Below, piece after piece: positions 45,839 to 55,431 of a stretch of 64,000 nt of DNA; the first letter of the stretch is position 1, and each line of letters starts with the position of its first letter. Origin of the DNA: Firm-04 sp964463355. Lineage in GTDB: Bacteria; Bacillota; Clostridia; Oscillospirales; Ruminococcaceae. The stretch is taken from NCBI GenBank assembly GCA_964463355.1, contig CAYXBP010000010.1, positions 3,978 to 67,977 on the forward strand, written 5' to 3'. A program made the position numbers and the translations under genes. Below the pieces are notes generated by a model. The model made no database searches and was not told the origin of the DNA. It saw only the letters and a program-made list of their open reading frames with translations.

Positions 45839-48212
45839 TGCCGCAGGCTACTACGAGAAAAAAGTGACCCTGCCGAAAACGGCGCAGGACACAATTCCAT
45901 TTATCGAGGCATACGACAATGGTTTGTTCCTTGTTGCGGAAAATACTTATACGCTGCTGTTTACTTTCAGCAATCTGGATTACTCGCTGCTGCGTGAGGA
46001 AGAACAGCGCGGACTGTATGCTGACTACCAGAAGCTCATGAACGCGCTGCCAACTGATATTTCGTATCAGGAATTTATCATGAATGACAGCATCAATTTG
46101 CAAAGGCTGCGCAGCACGCTCATGCCGAAAAATGCGCAATTCAGCGATATCAGCCGAAACTACGGCGAACTTATGGAGGATGTGATCCAGAAATCTGCAT
46201 CTGCCTGCGCCGATAAAATCATGATCATCGCAATGAGCTACAAGCCGCAGACTGCTGTCGATAATGTCAATGTACTGTTCAAGTATTACCGCGAGCTGCA
46301 AACATATTTCAGCCGTCTGAAGGTCGAAACGCATCAGCTCATGCCCGAAGATGTCTTTCGGATTCTGCACCGATATTATCATCCGTTTGACGATGTAGAG
46401 TTTCTTCTTCCGTCGAATTTCTATGCACGCGGCAGACGGATCAAGGACTATATCGCGCCCTCGATGTTCAATTTCAAGGCAAAAGAGGTCGAGGTCGGGG
46501 AAGCGTTCACACGCATCCTGTTCGTGCAGCGGTATGACCGCGATATGAACGATGAATTCCTGAAGGACTTGACCGATAACAATTTCAAAATCGCCGTTTC
46601 CAAGCATATTGCTCGCATCGACAAGGGAGATGCTTTGGAAAAGGTACGAAAAGAAATCTTCGATGTGCAGGCACAGATTCAGAAGCGCATGGAGGATAAC
46701 CACAAGCGCGGCGGCAATTTCATTCCGTTCCGTCTGACCGATAAGCTGAAAGAATTGGAGGATTTGCAGGATCAGCTCTCAGGCAGCTCGCTTGAACTGT
46801 TTGAGGTATCTATCTTTGTGTCGATCTCCGCACAGACAAAAGAAGATTTGGAAGAACTGACAAAGGCGATCAAAACAAAGGCTGCAAAGCATCAGGTTGT
46901 GCTGTCGGTGCTGACGCGACAGCAGGAAAAAGGCATGGCATCTGTTTTGCCGTTTGCTCACTGCCGTTTCAGCGTAAAGACTGGCAATTCCGTGAGCACC
47001 TATCTGCTGACTGATGCTGCTGGGATTCTGATTCCTTTTTCCTACCGATCTTATTTCACAGATGAAGGCATCTGGTACGGAAAAAACGCTGTCACAAACA
47101 GCGCGATCATCCTTGATCGTACCGATGAAATGAACAGCAACGGCTTTGTAGTCGGTACATCAGGCAGCGGCAAGTCGGTATTTGCAAAACTGGAAATTTC
47201 TGAGGTCATGCTGAAATATCCGAATGACGAGATCATTGTCATTGATCCTGAAAACGAATACCGCGTGCTCGCGCAAAAGGAAAATTATGACGGTGAGATT
47301 TTGAAGGTTGCGGCGAACAGTCCGACAAAATTCAATATTTTCGACATTGATCTTTCTTTTTCGGAGGAAGGCAAGGACGCTGTTGCCTTGAAATCGGAGT
47401 TTATCATGACTGTCATCGAAACGGCAAAGGGAATGCGGCTTACCTCAGACGAACGCTCGCTGATCGACCGCTGCGTGCGTGCAGCATACCACGATTATAT
47501 TAACGATCCTGCGCACAATCCTGAGAAACTGCCTACACTGACGACATTTTACAATCTGCTGCTAGAGCAGCCAGAGGACATTGCAAAGCAGCTTGCTCTG
47601 GTGTTAGAGCTTTATGTAACAGGATCGTTCACCTCATTTGCCGATCGCACCAATGTCAATGTATCGAAAAAGTTTATCGTCATCGACATTTTTGATATGG
47701 GCGATCAGCTCCGCGCAGTCGGGCTACAGGTCATTTTGGAATTCGTCTGGCAGCGTGTAATCCAGAACAAGAAGCGCGGTGTGCGCACTTGGCTCTGGAA
47801 TGATGAATTCTCTGTCATGTTCAATGACGATTCAAGCTCTGGCGAGATGCAGTCGGGCAAGTTTTTCGTGAAGGTCTATTCCAGAATCAGAAAACACGGC
47901 GGTGTCGCAACTGGCATCACGCAGAATATCAAAGAGATTCTTGCTTCTCCACAGGCTGTTTCTATGCTGAGTAATTCGGAATTCATTGTTCTGCTTCAGC
48001 AGAAATCGGAGAATCTGAAAGAACTGGTCAATCTGTTTGAACTGTCACCGTCGCAGGAAGCCTATCTGAAAACAGGTGATAAAGGAACAGGCTTGATTAT
48101 CTGCGGTCGCAAGATCATCCCCTTTGATAAAACAATCCCTCATGAGGGGCGTATTTATCAGATGATCTCTACAGATTTCAAGGAGCTGCAAGAGCAGACA
48201 GGCAACACATAA
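45804..48212 (+). CDS. virB4: VirB4-family conjugation ATPase
   Basis: ATG 45804 (MFNLIGGKKENN) follows GAGGGGGTG; 802 residues. Walker A is VVGTSGSGKSVFAK near residue 450, DPENEYRVLAQ follows, and the Walker B region is RTWLWNDEFSVMF. It powers assembly of and transport through the type IV channel. The Walker B glutamate is retained. Confidence 0.93.
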   Translation: MFNLIGGKKENNAAGYYEKKVTLPKTAQDTIPFIEAYDNGLFLVAENTYTLLFTFSNLDYSLLREEEQRGLYADYQKLMNALPTDISYQEFIMNDSINLQRLRSTLMPKNAQFSDISRNYGELMEDVIQKSASACADKIMIIAMSYKPQTAVDNVNVLFKYYRELQTYFSRLKVETHQLMPEDVFRILHRYYHPFDDVEFLLPSNFYARGRRIKDYIAPSMFNFKAKEVEVGEAFTRILFVQRYDRDMNDEFLKDLTDNNFKIAVSKHIARIDKGDALEKVRKEIFDVQAQIQKRMEDNHKRGGNFIPFRLTDKLKELEDLQDQLSGSSLELFEVSIFVSISAQTKEDLEELTKAIKTKAAKHQVVLSVLTRQQEKGMASVLPFAHCRFSVKTGNSVSTYLLTDAAGILIPFSYRSYFTDEGIWYGKNAVTNSAIILDRTDEMNSNGFVVGTSGSGKSVFAKLEISEVMLKYPNDEIIVIDPENEYRVLAQKENYDGEILKVAANSPTKFNIFDIDLSFSEEGKDAVALKSEFIMTVIETAKGMRLTSDERSLIDRCVRAAYHDYINDPAHNPEKLPTLTTFYNLLLEQPEDIAKQLALVLELYVTGSFTSFADRTNVNVSKKFIVIDIFDMGDQLRAVGLQVILEFVWQRVIQNKKRGVRTWLWNDEFSVMFNDDSSSGEMQSGKFFVKVYSRIRKHGGVATGITQNIKEILASPQAVSMLSNSEFIVLLQQKSENLKELVNLFELSPSQEAYLKTGDKGTGLIICGRKIIPFDKTIPHEGRIYQMISTDFKELQEQTGNT

Positions 48213-48233
48213 CTGAGGAAAGGAGCTGTTATT

Positions 48234-48578
48234 TTGAACCATAATAAGGAATGGCAGCAGTTTCTTCGCCGCTTGCAGTCGGAATTTTCCGTACAAAGCT
48301 ACAGCGTATATTCGGGCGACGGATGCAATATGCAGCTTCAGCTCGGAGAATCGCTGCCGCAATATCTGATCGAGGAATACCTATCATACCATTGCACCAC
48401 GGTCACAGCCGATGTGACAGGCAGCCGCATGATCACGCGGCTGTCTGTCGGCGGCACGATTCTTCTGATCGTGCTGCATTCAAAATATCAAAGCGGACTG
48501 ACAGAAAACGAAGCGCGATATATCCTCAATGACATGAACGCGCTGATTGAATCGCTCGGAAAGGAGGATAAGGCTTGA
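48234..48578 (+). CDS. hypothetical protein of the conjugation operon
   Basis: 114 residues. TTG 48234 is the likely start, with GGAAAGGAG ahead of it. Soluble, mixed alpha/beta, no motif recognised. Its stop overlaps the next start. Confidence 0.65.
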   Translation: MNHNKEWQQFLRRLQSEFSVQSYSVYSGDGCNMQLQLGESLPQYLIEEYLSYHCTTVTADVTGSRMITRLSVGGTILLIVLHSKYQSGLTENEARYILNDMNALIESLGKEDKA

Positions 48579-49750
48579 ACATTGTATTTTTAACACACAA
48601 TAAGCAACGCAGGAATGTCGATGCAATCATGAAGAATACCACGCATACTGTTCTCGGATATGAAGCCGTGATTCGCGGCACGACCGTAACAAGAATACTG
48701 GATCATCATATGCCGCACTGTGTTGTCATCATGGATGATGTGCAGGAGAAAGAAGGTATCACAAAATCCGATGTAATCACGCTGCTTCATGCAAAAAGAC
48801 CGACGCTGCGGATTGTCCGTATCACGGCGCACCCGTCATTGGAACATTTATCTTTTTTGAAGGATAACGCTGTCTATGATGTGATCCCTACGCTCAAAGA
48901 GCTGACCGATGTGCTGAATGCACCGATGACGGAAGCAGATATTGATACGCAGATCGCGGAGCTTGAAGAACAGTTCGCTGCATCCGCGGCGGCTGCGCCG
49001 CAGGATATCGGCATTGATTCGTCCGATTTTCAGCCTGTGCAGCTTACCTTTCCTGCCGTTACAACGATTGATTTCGATGCCGATACGATAGAACGCAGAG
49101 TATCACCTGTCGGCATGGCAGATTCCGCACATTTTTCGGTCGGGATTGCACAGCTTCAGCATCACAACGGCTGCACACACACGGCATTTGAGATCGCAGC
49201 ACTGCTGTCAAAGAAAATGTCTGTCTGTGTGGTGGTTTACGATCCCGAAACATATCACAATCTTGCATTATTCCATGAACTTGATCCAGAGCGCATCAAA
49301 GACGGTCTAAAGGTGCATGGCATCATGGTATATCCGAAAGAGAAAATGGCAGATATTCAGCAGCAATACGCTTGCAAAATCTGCGACTATTCTTTTCTTC
49401 GGAAGGAAGATCGCAAATCCTATGCCGCGAACGATGTGCAATGTATGCTCTGCTCGGCGGCAGAGTGGGATATCTCCACGACCATGAAATTTATCAATTA
49501 TCCGATAGACGGTATGAATGTGCGGAAGATCGTTTACTTGTTTCCGCGTGTTTCAAAGGCAAAATTCATCGGCTATAACAAGCAGATGCTCCGTGCAGGC
49601 TGTGTCGCCTATCGTCTGCACGGCAGCGAGGACTGGCTGACACCGTGCGCAGAAAATATCGCAGTCTATCAGCATATTATGCAGGCTCGCATGGCAGAAT
49701 CGGCATTGTCGACAAAAAAAGAAAAGCGCGGATTGCTCCGCAGAAGCTAA
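48575..49750 (+). CDS. TadZ/CpaE-like protein: receiver-like domain plus degenerate MinD-type ATPase
   Basis: TTG 48575 overlaps the previous stop, RBS AAAGGAGG; 391 residues. Residues 1-115 look like a receiver-like fold (VVIMDDVQEKEGITKSDVIT). From about 180 a MinD/ParA-like fold begins, but the P-loop is reduced to LQHHNGCTHTAFEIAALL, lacking the lysine signature, so ATP hydrolysis is doubtful. VCVVVYDPETY fits the next strand. A CxxC pair (YACKICDYSF) follows. TadZ-type proteins position secretion machines at the cell pole; that role is inferred. Confidence 0.6.
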   Translation: MNIVFLTHNKQRRNVDAIMKNTTHTVLGYEAVIRGTTVTRILDHHMPHCVVIMDDVQEKEGITKSDVITLLHAKRPTLRIVRITAHPSLEHLSFLKDNAVYDVIPTLKELTDVLNAPMTEADIDTQIAELEEQFAASAAAAPQDIGIDSSDFQPVQLTFPAVTTIDFDADTIERRVSPVGMADSAHFSVGIAQLQHHNGCTHTAFEIAALLSKKMSVCVVVYDPETYHNLALFHELDPERIKDGLKVHGIMVYPKEKMADIQQQYACKICDYSFLRKEDRKSYAANDVQCMLCSAAEWDISTTMKFINYPIDGMNVRKIVYLFPRVSKAKFIGYNKQMLRAGCVAYRLHGSEDWLTPCAENIAVYQHIMQARMAESALSTKKEKRGLLRRS

Positions 49751-49751
49751 T

Positions 49752-49769
49752 TGTGCTACATATAGCACA
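49752..49769 (+). repeat. element-wide 18-bp site, copy 2
   Basis: TGTGCTACATATAGCACA, exact, directly after the TadZ-like stop codon and 20 bp before the next gene. Confidence 0.85.
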
Positions 49770-49789
49770 ACCGACATGGAGGAAAAGCA

Positions 49790-50014
49790 ATGGATCGAAT
49801 CAATGAAAACGGCATCCGCGAGGTGCTTTGTGAAGCGGACGGAAAATGGTATGAAGATACTATTTTTGAAAATGGGCAGCGTTTCTTCCTCGATGAACGC
49901 CCTGATCGTTTCCAATATTATCCTGTCGATGACGATGAATCACATGAATCATTCATACAGTCGTTGATCGAGGAAGAATCTGCTGCTTCGGGAAAGGAGC
50001 AGGGAAATGCCTAA
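49790..50014 (+). CDS. small acidic hypothetical protein
   Basis: 74 residues, RBS TGGAGGAAA. Very acidic (DERPDRFQYYPVDDDESHES). It overlaps the next gene by 8 bp. No family recognised; it could be a modulator of the following large protein. Confidence 0.6.
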   Translation: MDRINENGIREVLCEADGKWYEDTIFENGQRFFLDERPDRFQYYPVDDDESHESFIQSLIEEESAASGKEQGNA

Positions 50015-52481
50015 ACAGGATCGTGCCGCCGATACACCGCAATATCCGACACAGCGAGAAAAGGTCGATGAACTGACCAAGAAAATGGAAGCAGGCATCC
50101 AAGATTTCATGCAGTCGGAGAAATATCTGACATTCCTGCGCACTATGTCAAAGTTCCATAATTACAGTTTTCGTAACTGCGTGCTGATTGCAATGCAAAA
50201 GCCCGATGCGACATTGGTAGCAGGATATCAGGCGTGGCAGCAGAAATTCGAGCGACAGGTCGAGCGCGGTGCAAAGGGTATCAAGATTCTTGCGCCCTCA
50301 CCGTATGAGGTAACAGTACAAAAACAAAAGCTCGATGCCAACGGAAAACCTCTTTTTTCTTCTGACGGTCAGCCTGTCATGGAGAATGTTAAGGAAAAGC
50401 GAATGTCGTTCCGCGCCGTGACGGTATTTGATGTGTCACAGACAGCAGGCAAGCCGCTGCCGCAGATCGGCGCAGAACTGGACGGCAGCGTGACCGATTA
50501 TGAACTGCTGCTGCAAGCGATCCGTGATGTATCGGATGCACCGATCACGATTGAGCAGATCGACAGCACGGCAAAGGGCTACTACGACCGCAGTGATCAC
50601 ACGATTCATGTGAAAGCAGGCATGAGTGAAGCACAGACTGTTAAGACTGCGCTTCATGAGCTGACACATTCCGTTTTACATAATGCCGATGCGGAGGATG
50701 CCGACAAAAAATCCAGACAGACAAAAGAATGCGAAGCGGAAAGTGTCGCGTTTGTGGTCTGCGATCATTTCGGCTTGGACACAAGCGATTATTCATTCCC
50801 CTATCTGGCATCATGGTCATCCGCAGCAGAACTGCCCGAAATCCATGAATCCCTTGCGACCATTCAGCAGACAGCCGATGATCTGATCTCCAAGATCAGC
50901 GCTCGGTTTCAGGAATTGAAGGCAGTGCAACGGCAGACGGATGATTTAACGCCTGCACAGCAGAAAAAAGTCGAAAGGAATCAGACAGAGGATGAAAACT
51001 TTGCCGCGAAATTAAGCGACTATTTACAGGGAAATCTCCCAATTCATGAGGTGATTCGAGTCGGAACAACACCGAACTGTTTGCGGATTATTGGCGCGGA
51101 TGCAATTCCAGTTACGATGAAACAATCCGTGTTGGAAAACAGCTTATCATCTGGAAAGCCGCGAAAAGAACACACGGAGGGGCATGATATTCCACCTGAA
51201 ATCATGAAAAAACTACCGTCAGCATTAAGAAATCCTATTTTCGTCTGCAATGGAAGCAAACCGAATACATTAGCTGTTATTACTGATGTGACCGATCAGG
51301 ACGGAAATTATCTTCTGGTTTCTCTCAAATTAAATGCCGCTGGTCGAAGAAGCGTGGTAAACAATATCACATCCATTTATGGCAAGAAAAACATCGCTGA
51401 CTACATTCAACGAGAACTTTCAAACGAAAATATACTCGCCATGAATATAGAAAAAGCAGAGAAACTGTCTGCGGACATAGGGGTCCAATTCCCCAAGTGG
51501 ACAGACATTCTCTGCTTTGATGATAGTATAACATATTCAACGGAAAATGTCAAGAGGTTGAGCGAAATTTCTTCAACTGAGACTGGGCTGCCGCACGCAG
51601 AACACGAAAATGCTGATGCAGATATCAGCCTATCTCCTGAACAGATCAGAGCGCAGGCAGAGCAGCGTGTATCTGCCATGACAGACGAGGAAAAACGCGC
51701 CTTTATGAATGCTGCCGATGCTGCACAGTTCGGTGCTGCACCTTCGCCGATCAAAATGCAAATGTTCGAGCTGATTGCAGCCGAAGAACATGCAGCATAT
51801 GAAGCAAAGCAGCAGGCGAAAGCGCAGGATCAGATCATCGGGAACACACCATATCGGGAGATATCAGATAAAACCTATGTCCGCGTCAGCAAAGAAGCTC
51901 TGCCGGCTGTGCTAGCCGGCATGGAAGCGCAGGGAATCGCATACAGCGGCAGGCATGACCGCAGTACAGGCGGCGCAACGATCACGATATCGAAATCGGA
52001 TCAGGAAAAGGTCACGCAAATGTTAACGGATTCATCAGCAAGCAGTGTCGGAGAACAGCCACAGCATACAAAGGCTCAAATTCAGTTGATCGGGAACACA
52101 CCATATCGGGAGATTCCCGATAAGTCTTATGTCAGGCTCGATGCCGCTGTAACTGCTGCGGTTGTCAAACAACTCGATACGCTGAATATTCCGTATTCAG
52201 GGAAGCTCGATCCAGTGCGCGGCAATATCATTACTGTATCGCGCGAGCATAAGAAGCTCGTTCAGGAATTGGCAGCAACGGCAAAAGAAACACTGTCAGA
52301 TCAGCAGCCGCAAACACGCTATGCACGGTGTACGCGAGATCAGCTCGAAAAGCTACAAGCTGCAGGGCTTCAGCTCGATGCACAGACAAAGGGAGAGCAA
52401 GTCATCATAAAATTTTCGGCATCCGACGCAGATAAAGTCAAGCGTCTTCTCTCCGATCCGACTGCCGCCAAAAGAAGATAA
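50007..52481 (+). CDS. ArdC-like polyvalent protein: ssDNA-binding N-terminus, zincin, MuF-C-like insert, three repeat modules
   Basis: 824 residues. Residues 1-120 match the ArdC/DUF1738 N-terminus (FLRTMSKFHNYSFRNCVLIA, VAGYQAWQQKFERQVERGAK). A zinc protease site ALHELTHSVLH with downstream ECEAES lies near 212-245. About 330-518 resembles a MuF C-terminal-type domain (ADAIPVTMKQSVLENSLSSG, LPSALRNPIFVCNG) and is clearly more AT-rich than its flanks. Three copies of the shared module end the protein (about 613-670 TPYREISDKTYVRV; 697-750 TPYREIPDKSYVRL; 770-820 RYARCTRDQLEKLQ). ArdC proteins protect incoming single-stranded DNA from restriction. Confidence 0.8.
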   Translation: MPKQDRAADTPQYPTQREKVDELTKKMEAGIQDFMQSEKYLTFLRTMSKFHNYSFRNCVLIAMQKPDATLVAGYQAWQQKFERQVERGAKGIKILAPSPYEVTVQKQKLDANGKPLFSSDGQPVMENVKEKRMSFRAVTVFDVSQTAGKPLPQIGAELDGSVTDYELLLQAIRDVSDAPITIEQIDSTAKGYYDRSDHTIHVKAGMSEAQTVKTALHELTHSVLHNADAEDADKKSRQTKECEAESVAFVVCDHFGLDTSDYSFPYLASWSSAAELPEIHESLATIQQTADDLISKISARFQELKAVQRQTDDLTPAQQKKVERNQTEDENFAAKLSDYLQGNLPIHEVIRVGTTPNCLRIIGADAIPVTMKQSVLENSLSSGKPRKEHTEGHDIPPEIMKKLPSALRNPIFVCNGSKPNTLAVITDVTDQDGNYLLVSLKLNAAGRRSVVNNITSIYGKKNIADYIQRELSNENILAMNIEKAEKLSADIGVQFPKWTDILCFDDSITYSTENVKRLSEISSTETGLPHAEHENADADISLSPEQIRAQAEQRVSAMTDEEKRAFMNAADAAQFGAAPSPIKMQMFELIAAEEHAAYEAKQQAKAQDQIIGNTPYREISDKTYVRVSKEALPAVLAGMEAQGIAYSGRHDRSTGGATITISKSDQEKVTQMLTDSSASSVGEQPQHTKAQIQLIGNTPYREIPDKSYVRLDAAVTAAVVKQLDTLNIPYSGKLDPVRGNIITVSREHKKLVQELAATAKETLSDQQPQTRYARCTRDQLEKLQAAGLQLDAQTKGEQVIIKFSASDADKVKRLLSDPTAAKRR

Positions 52482-52499
52482 AACAGAGAGGATGATTAT

Positions 52500-52943
52500 A
52501 TGTCTATCGGGAATCGCATTCGCTTCTTTCGGGAATTTCGCGGATTTACTACACAGCATCTCGGTGCATTGCTCGGAAATTCAGAACGGTATGCCGATAT
52601 GCGCATTTCGCAGTATGAAAGAGGATTTCGCACGCCGCGCGAAGATCTTCTGAATGAAATTGCTAAAATATTGGAGATCAGCCAAAGAGCTTTGGACTTG
52701 AATGTTGAGGATGATATCGGTATCATGCAGACTTTGTTCTTTTTGGAGGACAAATACCATTTCACACCGACACAGGAGGATGATGCCGTTGTGCTGCGGA
52801 TTCCAATGAACGATCTTATGCACGAATGGATCGCGCAGTATCAGCGTTATCTGAATGGCGTGATCTCGCGTGTGCAATATGACGATTGGCGATATCAGCT
52901 CGATACTGCGCCAATACCGTCAGATGATAAACAGGAGGGATAG
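52500..52943 (+). CDS. XRE-family transcriptional regulator
   Basis: 147 residues. N-terminal helix-turn-helix (IRFFREFRGFTTQHLGALLG, ISQYERGFRTPREDLLNEIA). The C-terminal half is not recognised. It is the only obvious DNA-binding repressor-type protein in the element and so a candidate for binding the 18-bp sites; that is inference. The next gene begins two bases after its stop. Confidence 0.85.
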   Translation: MSIGNRIRFFREFRGFTTQHLGALLGNSERYADMRISQYERGFRTPREDLLNEIAKILEISQRALDLNVEDDIGIMQTLFFLEDKYHFTPTQEDDAVVLRIPMNDLMHEWIAQYQRYLNGVISRVQYDDWRYQLDTAPIPSDDKQEG

Positions 52944-52945
52944 AT

Positions 52946-55375
52946 ATGGTTGTAATTTATGCTGAAAAAAGCAGCCTCGCAAAAGCAATCGCAGAGGTAC
53001 TCGGCGCAGGCAAAAGGATTCCACTGAAGGATGCACCGACCGTCGGGCATTATGAATTTCAATTCAACGGAGAGAATGCGATCCTCTGTCATGGTGTCGG
53101 GCATCTTATGCAGCTCGTGCCTGCAAAATCCTATGATGAAAAATATGCCAAATGGGATTTATCCGTTTTCCCCTGCATTCCTGAAGCGTATCGGATCGCA
53201 CCGAAATCGGCAACGAAAGCTTGTGCGCAGCTCATCAAGAGCTTTCTGCAAAAGGCGGATTGGGTAATCAATGCGACCGATCCAGACCGTGAGGGCGAGC
53301 TGATCTTTTCGTATGTGTATCAGGCTTGCGGCTGTCGAGCACCGTATAAGCGCGTCTGGATTGAGGACTTGACCGAGGCAAAGATCACGGCTGCGTTTGC
53401 AAATCTGATTGAGCCGACACAGGCAATTTCCGAACAGCACAGCGGTACACCCGATGATCTGCAAAGAGCAGGGCGTGCGCGAGATATCGCTGACTGGCTG
53501 ATTGGAAACAATCTGACGGTCGCAGCGACAAAGCAATTCGGATCATCGGTTGATCTCATGAGTGTCGGGCGTGTGCAAACACCGACACTTGCGCTGATCG
53601 TTGACCGCGAGCATGATATCAGAAATTTTGTGAAGAAACCGTACTGGAAACTGATCGGCAGCTTTACGACCGCATCAGGCGAAACCTTTGAAGCAGAATA
53701 CACAGAGGGTAAATTTGATTCCGAGGAAGCAGCAAAGGCAATGCTGCAAAAATGCGGTGATGCAACGGCGACAGTTTCCGCATTGGAAACCAAGCACCGC
53801 ACTGAATCTGCGCCGCTGCTCTACAATGCAACACAGCTTCAGATCGCGGCAAGCGACAAATTCGATTGGGATTCCGACAAAACAGCCGAAACAACAGAAC
53901 AAATCTATCTCGATAAGATCGCATCCTATCCGCGTACAAGCTCGGAGCATCTGACCGAAGCAATGATACCAGAGGTCACGCTCACGCTTCAGAAGATTAT
54001 GCAAATGCCTGAATACGCGCAGTATGCACTGCCTGAAGATCAATGGCTTCCGTTCGGAAAGCGGCATTTCAATGACAAGAAAGTCGGCTCGCATCCTGCG
54101 ATCATACCGACTGTCCGTGTTCCAGAAAATACATCTTCTCTTTCCGATGATGAAAAACAGCTTTATGATTTGCTTGTGAAATCGCTGCTGCGGATCGTCT
54201 ATCCGAAAGCGGAGCTTGACGATACCACGGCGCAGCTCGATGTGAACGGCGTGCCATTCAAGGCAACAGGCAGCGTGATTACCGAAAATGGTTGGTATGC
54301 AGTCGATGCCATGCCTGAAGGCAAGAAGCTGCTGCCGACACTTTCCGAGGGCGACACATTAAGCTGCAAGCTGTCGATCAAGCAGGGAGAAACAGAGCCG
54401 CCGAAGCGATATACCGAAGCCACGCTTCTGGCTGCAATGGAGCTTGCAGGTCAGAAGATCGAGGACGAGGAAACGCGCACGCTCATGAAATTGCAGAAGA
54501 AAGGGCTTGGCACGGATGCCACGCGCGCGCCGATTATCAAGGGATTATTTGCAAAGGATTTTCTGAAGCGCAAGGGCAAATCCATTCTGCCGACAGAAAA
54601 AGGAATGTTTCTGATCGACACTCTCCCGATCGCAGCGATCAAATCCGCTGATATGACAGGAGAATGGGAAATGCGGCTCAATGAGATTGCAATGGGCAGA
54701 GAGAGCTATGACAGCTTCATCCGCGAGATCGAGCAGACCACGCAGCAGTGGTTTGGTTCGATCGCACAGACTGCGGAGCATCACTATACCGATCCTGCAA
54801 TCGCCGAGCTGAAATGCCCGATCTGCGGCAAGCCGATCCAGAGAACCAAGTTCGGATATGGCTGCACTGGCTACTCCAAAGGCGGAAACGGCTGCGGTTT
54901 TGCGGTCAGCAGTCCGCTGTGTGAGGTCAAACTGAGCGCAAAGATCATGCAGCAGCTCTGCGAGCAGGGGCGCACCGAGGTGATCAACGGATTTGTTTCA
55001 AAGAAAGGCAATTCTTTCTCCGCCGCGCTTGTTCTCGATCGAGAAAACAGCAATGTCAGATTCGAGCTGCATTCAGCCGATGAAACCGATATGCTTTGCC
55101 CGATCTGCGGCAAGCCAATTCGGAAAACCAAGTTCGGATATGGCTGCACTGGCTATTCCAAAGACGGAAACGGCTGCAATTTCAGCGTGTTCTCAGAGAT
55201 CGCAGGCAAAAAGCTCACGGCATCACAGGTCAAAATGCTGCTCAGTAATGGACGCACAGGACTGATCAAGGGATTTCACAAGAAGAATGACCCCGACGAA
55301 ACCTTTGATGCAATCCTCGTTGTAGATAAGGCAGAATGCCGCATCAGGTTTGAATTCCCGAAATCGAAAAAATAG
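52946..55375 (+). CDS. topB: DNA topoisomerase III
   Basis: 809 residues, RBS AGGAGGG. Type IA topoisomerase: Toprim domain (VVIYAEKSSLAKAIAEVLG, ATDPDREGELI), catalytic tyrosine in IASYPRTSSEHL near 327, and FKATGSVI. The C-terminus has two copies of a zinc-ribbon unit beginning CPICGKPI (about 623 and 717). Such TopB enzymes are common cargo of conjugative elements and resolve DNA during transfer or replication. Confidence 0.93.
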   Translation: MVVIYAEKSSLAKAIAEVLGAGKRIPLKDAPTVGHYEFQFNGENAILCHGVGHLMQLVPAKSYDEKYAKWDLSVFPCIPEAYRIAPKSATKACAQLIKSFLQKADWVINATDPDREGELIFSYVYQACGCRAPYKRVWIEDLTEAKITAAFANLIEPTQAISEQHSGTPDDLQRAGRARDIADWLIGNNLTVAATKQFGSSVDLMSVGRVQTPTLALIVDREHDIRNFVKKPYWKLIGSFTTASGETFEAEYTEGKFDSEEAAKAMLQKCGDATATVSALETKHRTESAPLLYNATQLQIAASDKFDWDSDKTAETTEQIYLDKIASYPRTSSEHLTEAMIPEVTLTLQKIMQMPEYAQYALPEDQWLPFGKRHFNDKKVGSHPAIIPTVRVPENTSSLSDDEKQLYDLLVKSLLRIVYPKAELDDTTAQLDVNGVPFKATGSVITENGWYAVDAMPEGKKLLPTLSEGDTLSCKLSIKQGETEPPKRYTEATLLAAMELAGQKIEDEETRTLMKLQKKGLGTDATRAPIIKGLFAKDFLKRKGKSILPTEKGMFLIDTLPIAAIKSADMTGEWEMRLNEIAMGRESYDSFIREIEQTTQQWFGSIAQTAEHHYTDPAIAELKCPICGKPIQRTKFGYGCTGYSKGGNGCGFAVSSPLCEVKLSAKIMQQLCEQGRTEVINGFVSKKGNSFSAALVLDRENSNVRFELHSADETDMLCPICGKPIRKTKFGYGCTGYSKDGNGCNFSVFSEIAGKKLTASQVKMLLSNGRTGLIKGFHKKNDPDETFDAILVVDKAECRIRFEFPKSKK

Positions 55376-55380
55376 CATTG

Positions 55381-55413
55381 AAATGCCGCCGTTTGCAAAA
55401 ATGGCGGCATTTT
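55381..55413 (+). terminator. hairpin between topB and the Toprim gene
   Basis: Stem AAATGCCGCC / GGCGGCATTT with a 12-nt loop and a short T run; a terminator or processing hairpin. Confidence 0.65.
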
Positions 55414-55431
55414 CTGTAGAAAGGATATATC

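Noticed and set aside
45747..46703. Minus-strand ORF of 318 codons opposite virB4
   Set aside because: Mirror frame of VirB4; no start signal and no recognisable domain.
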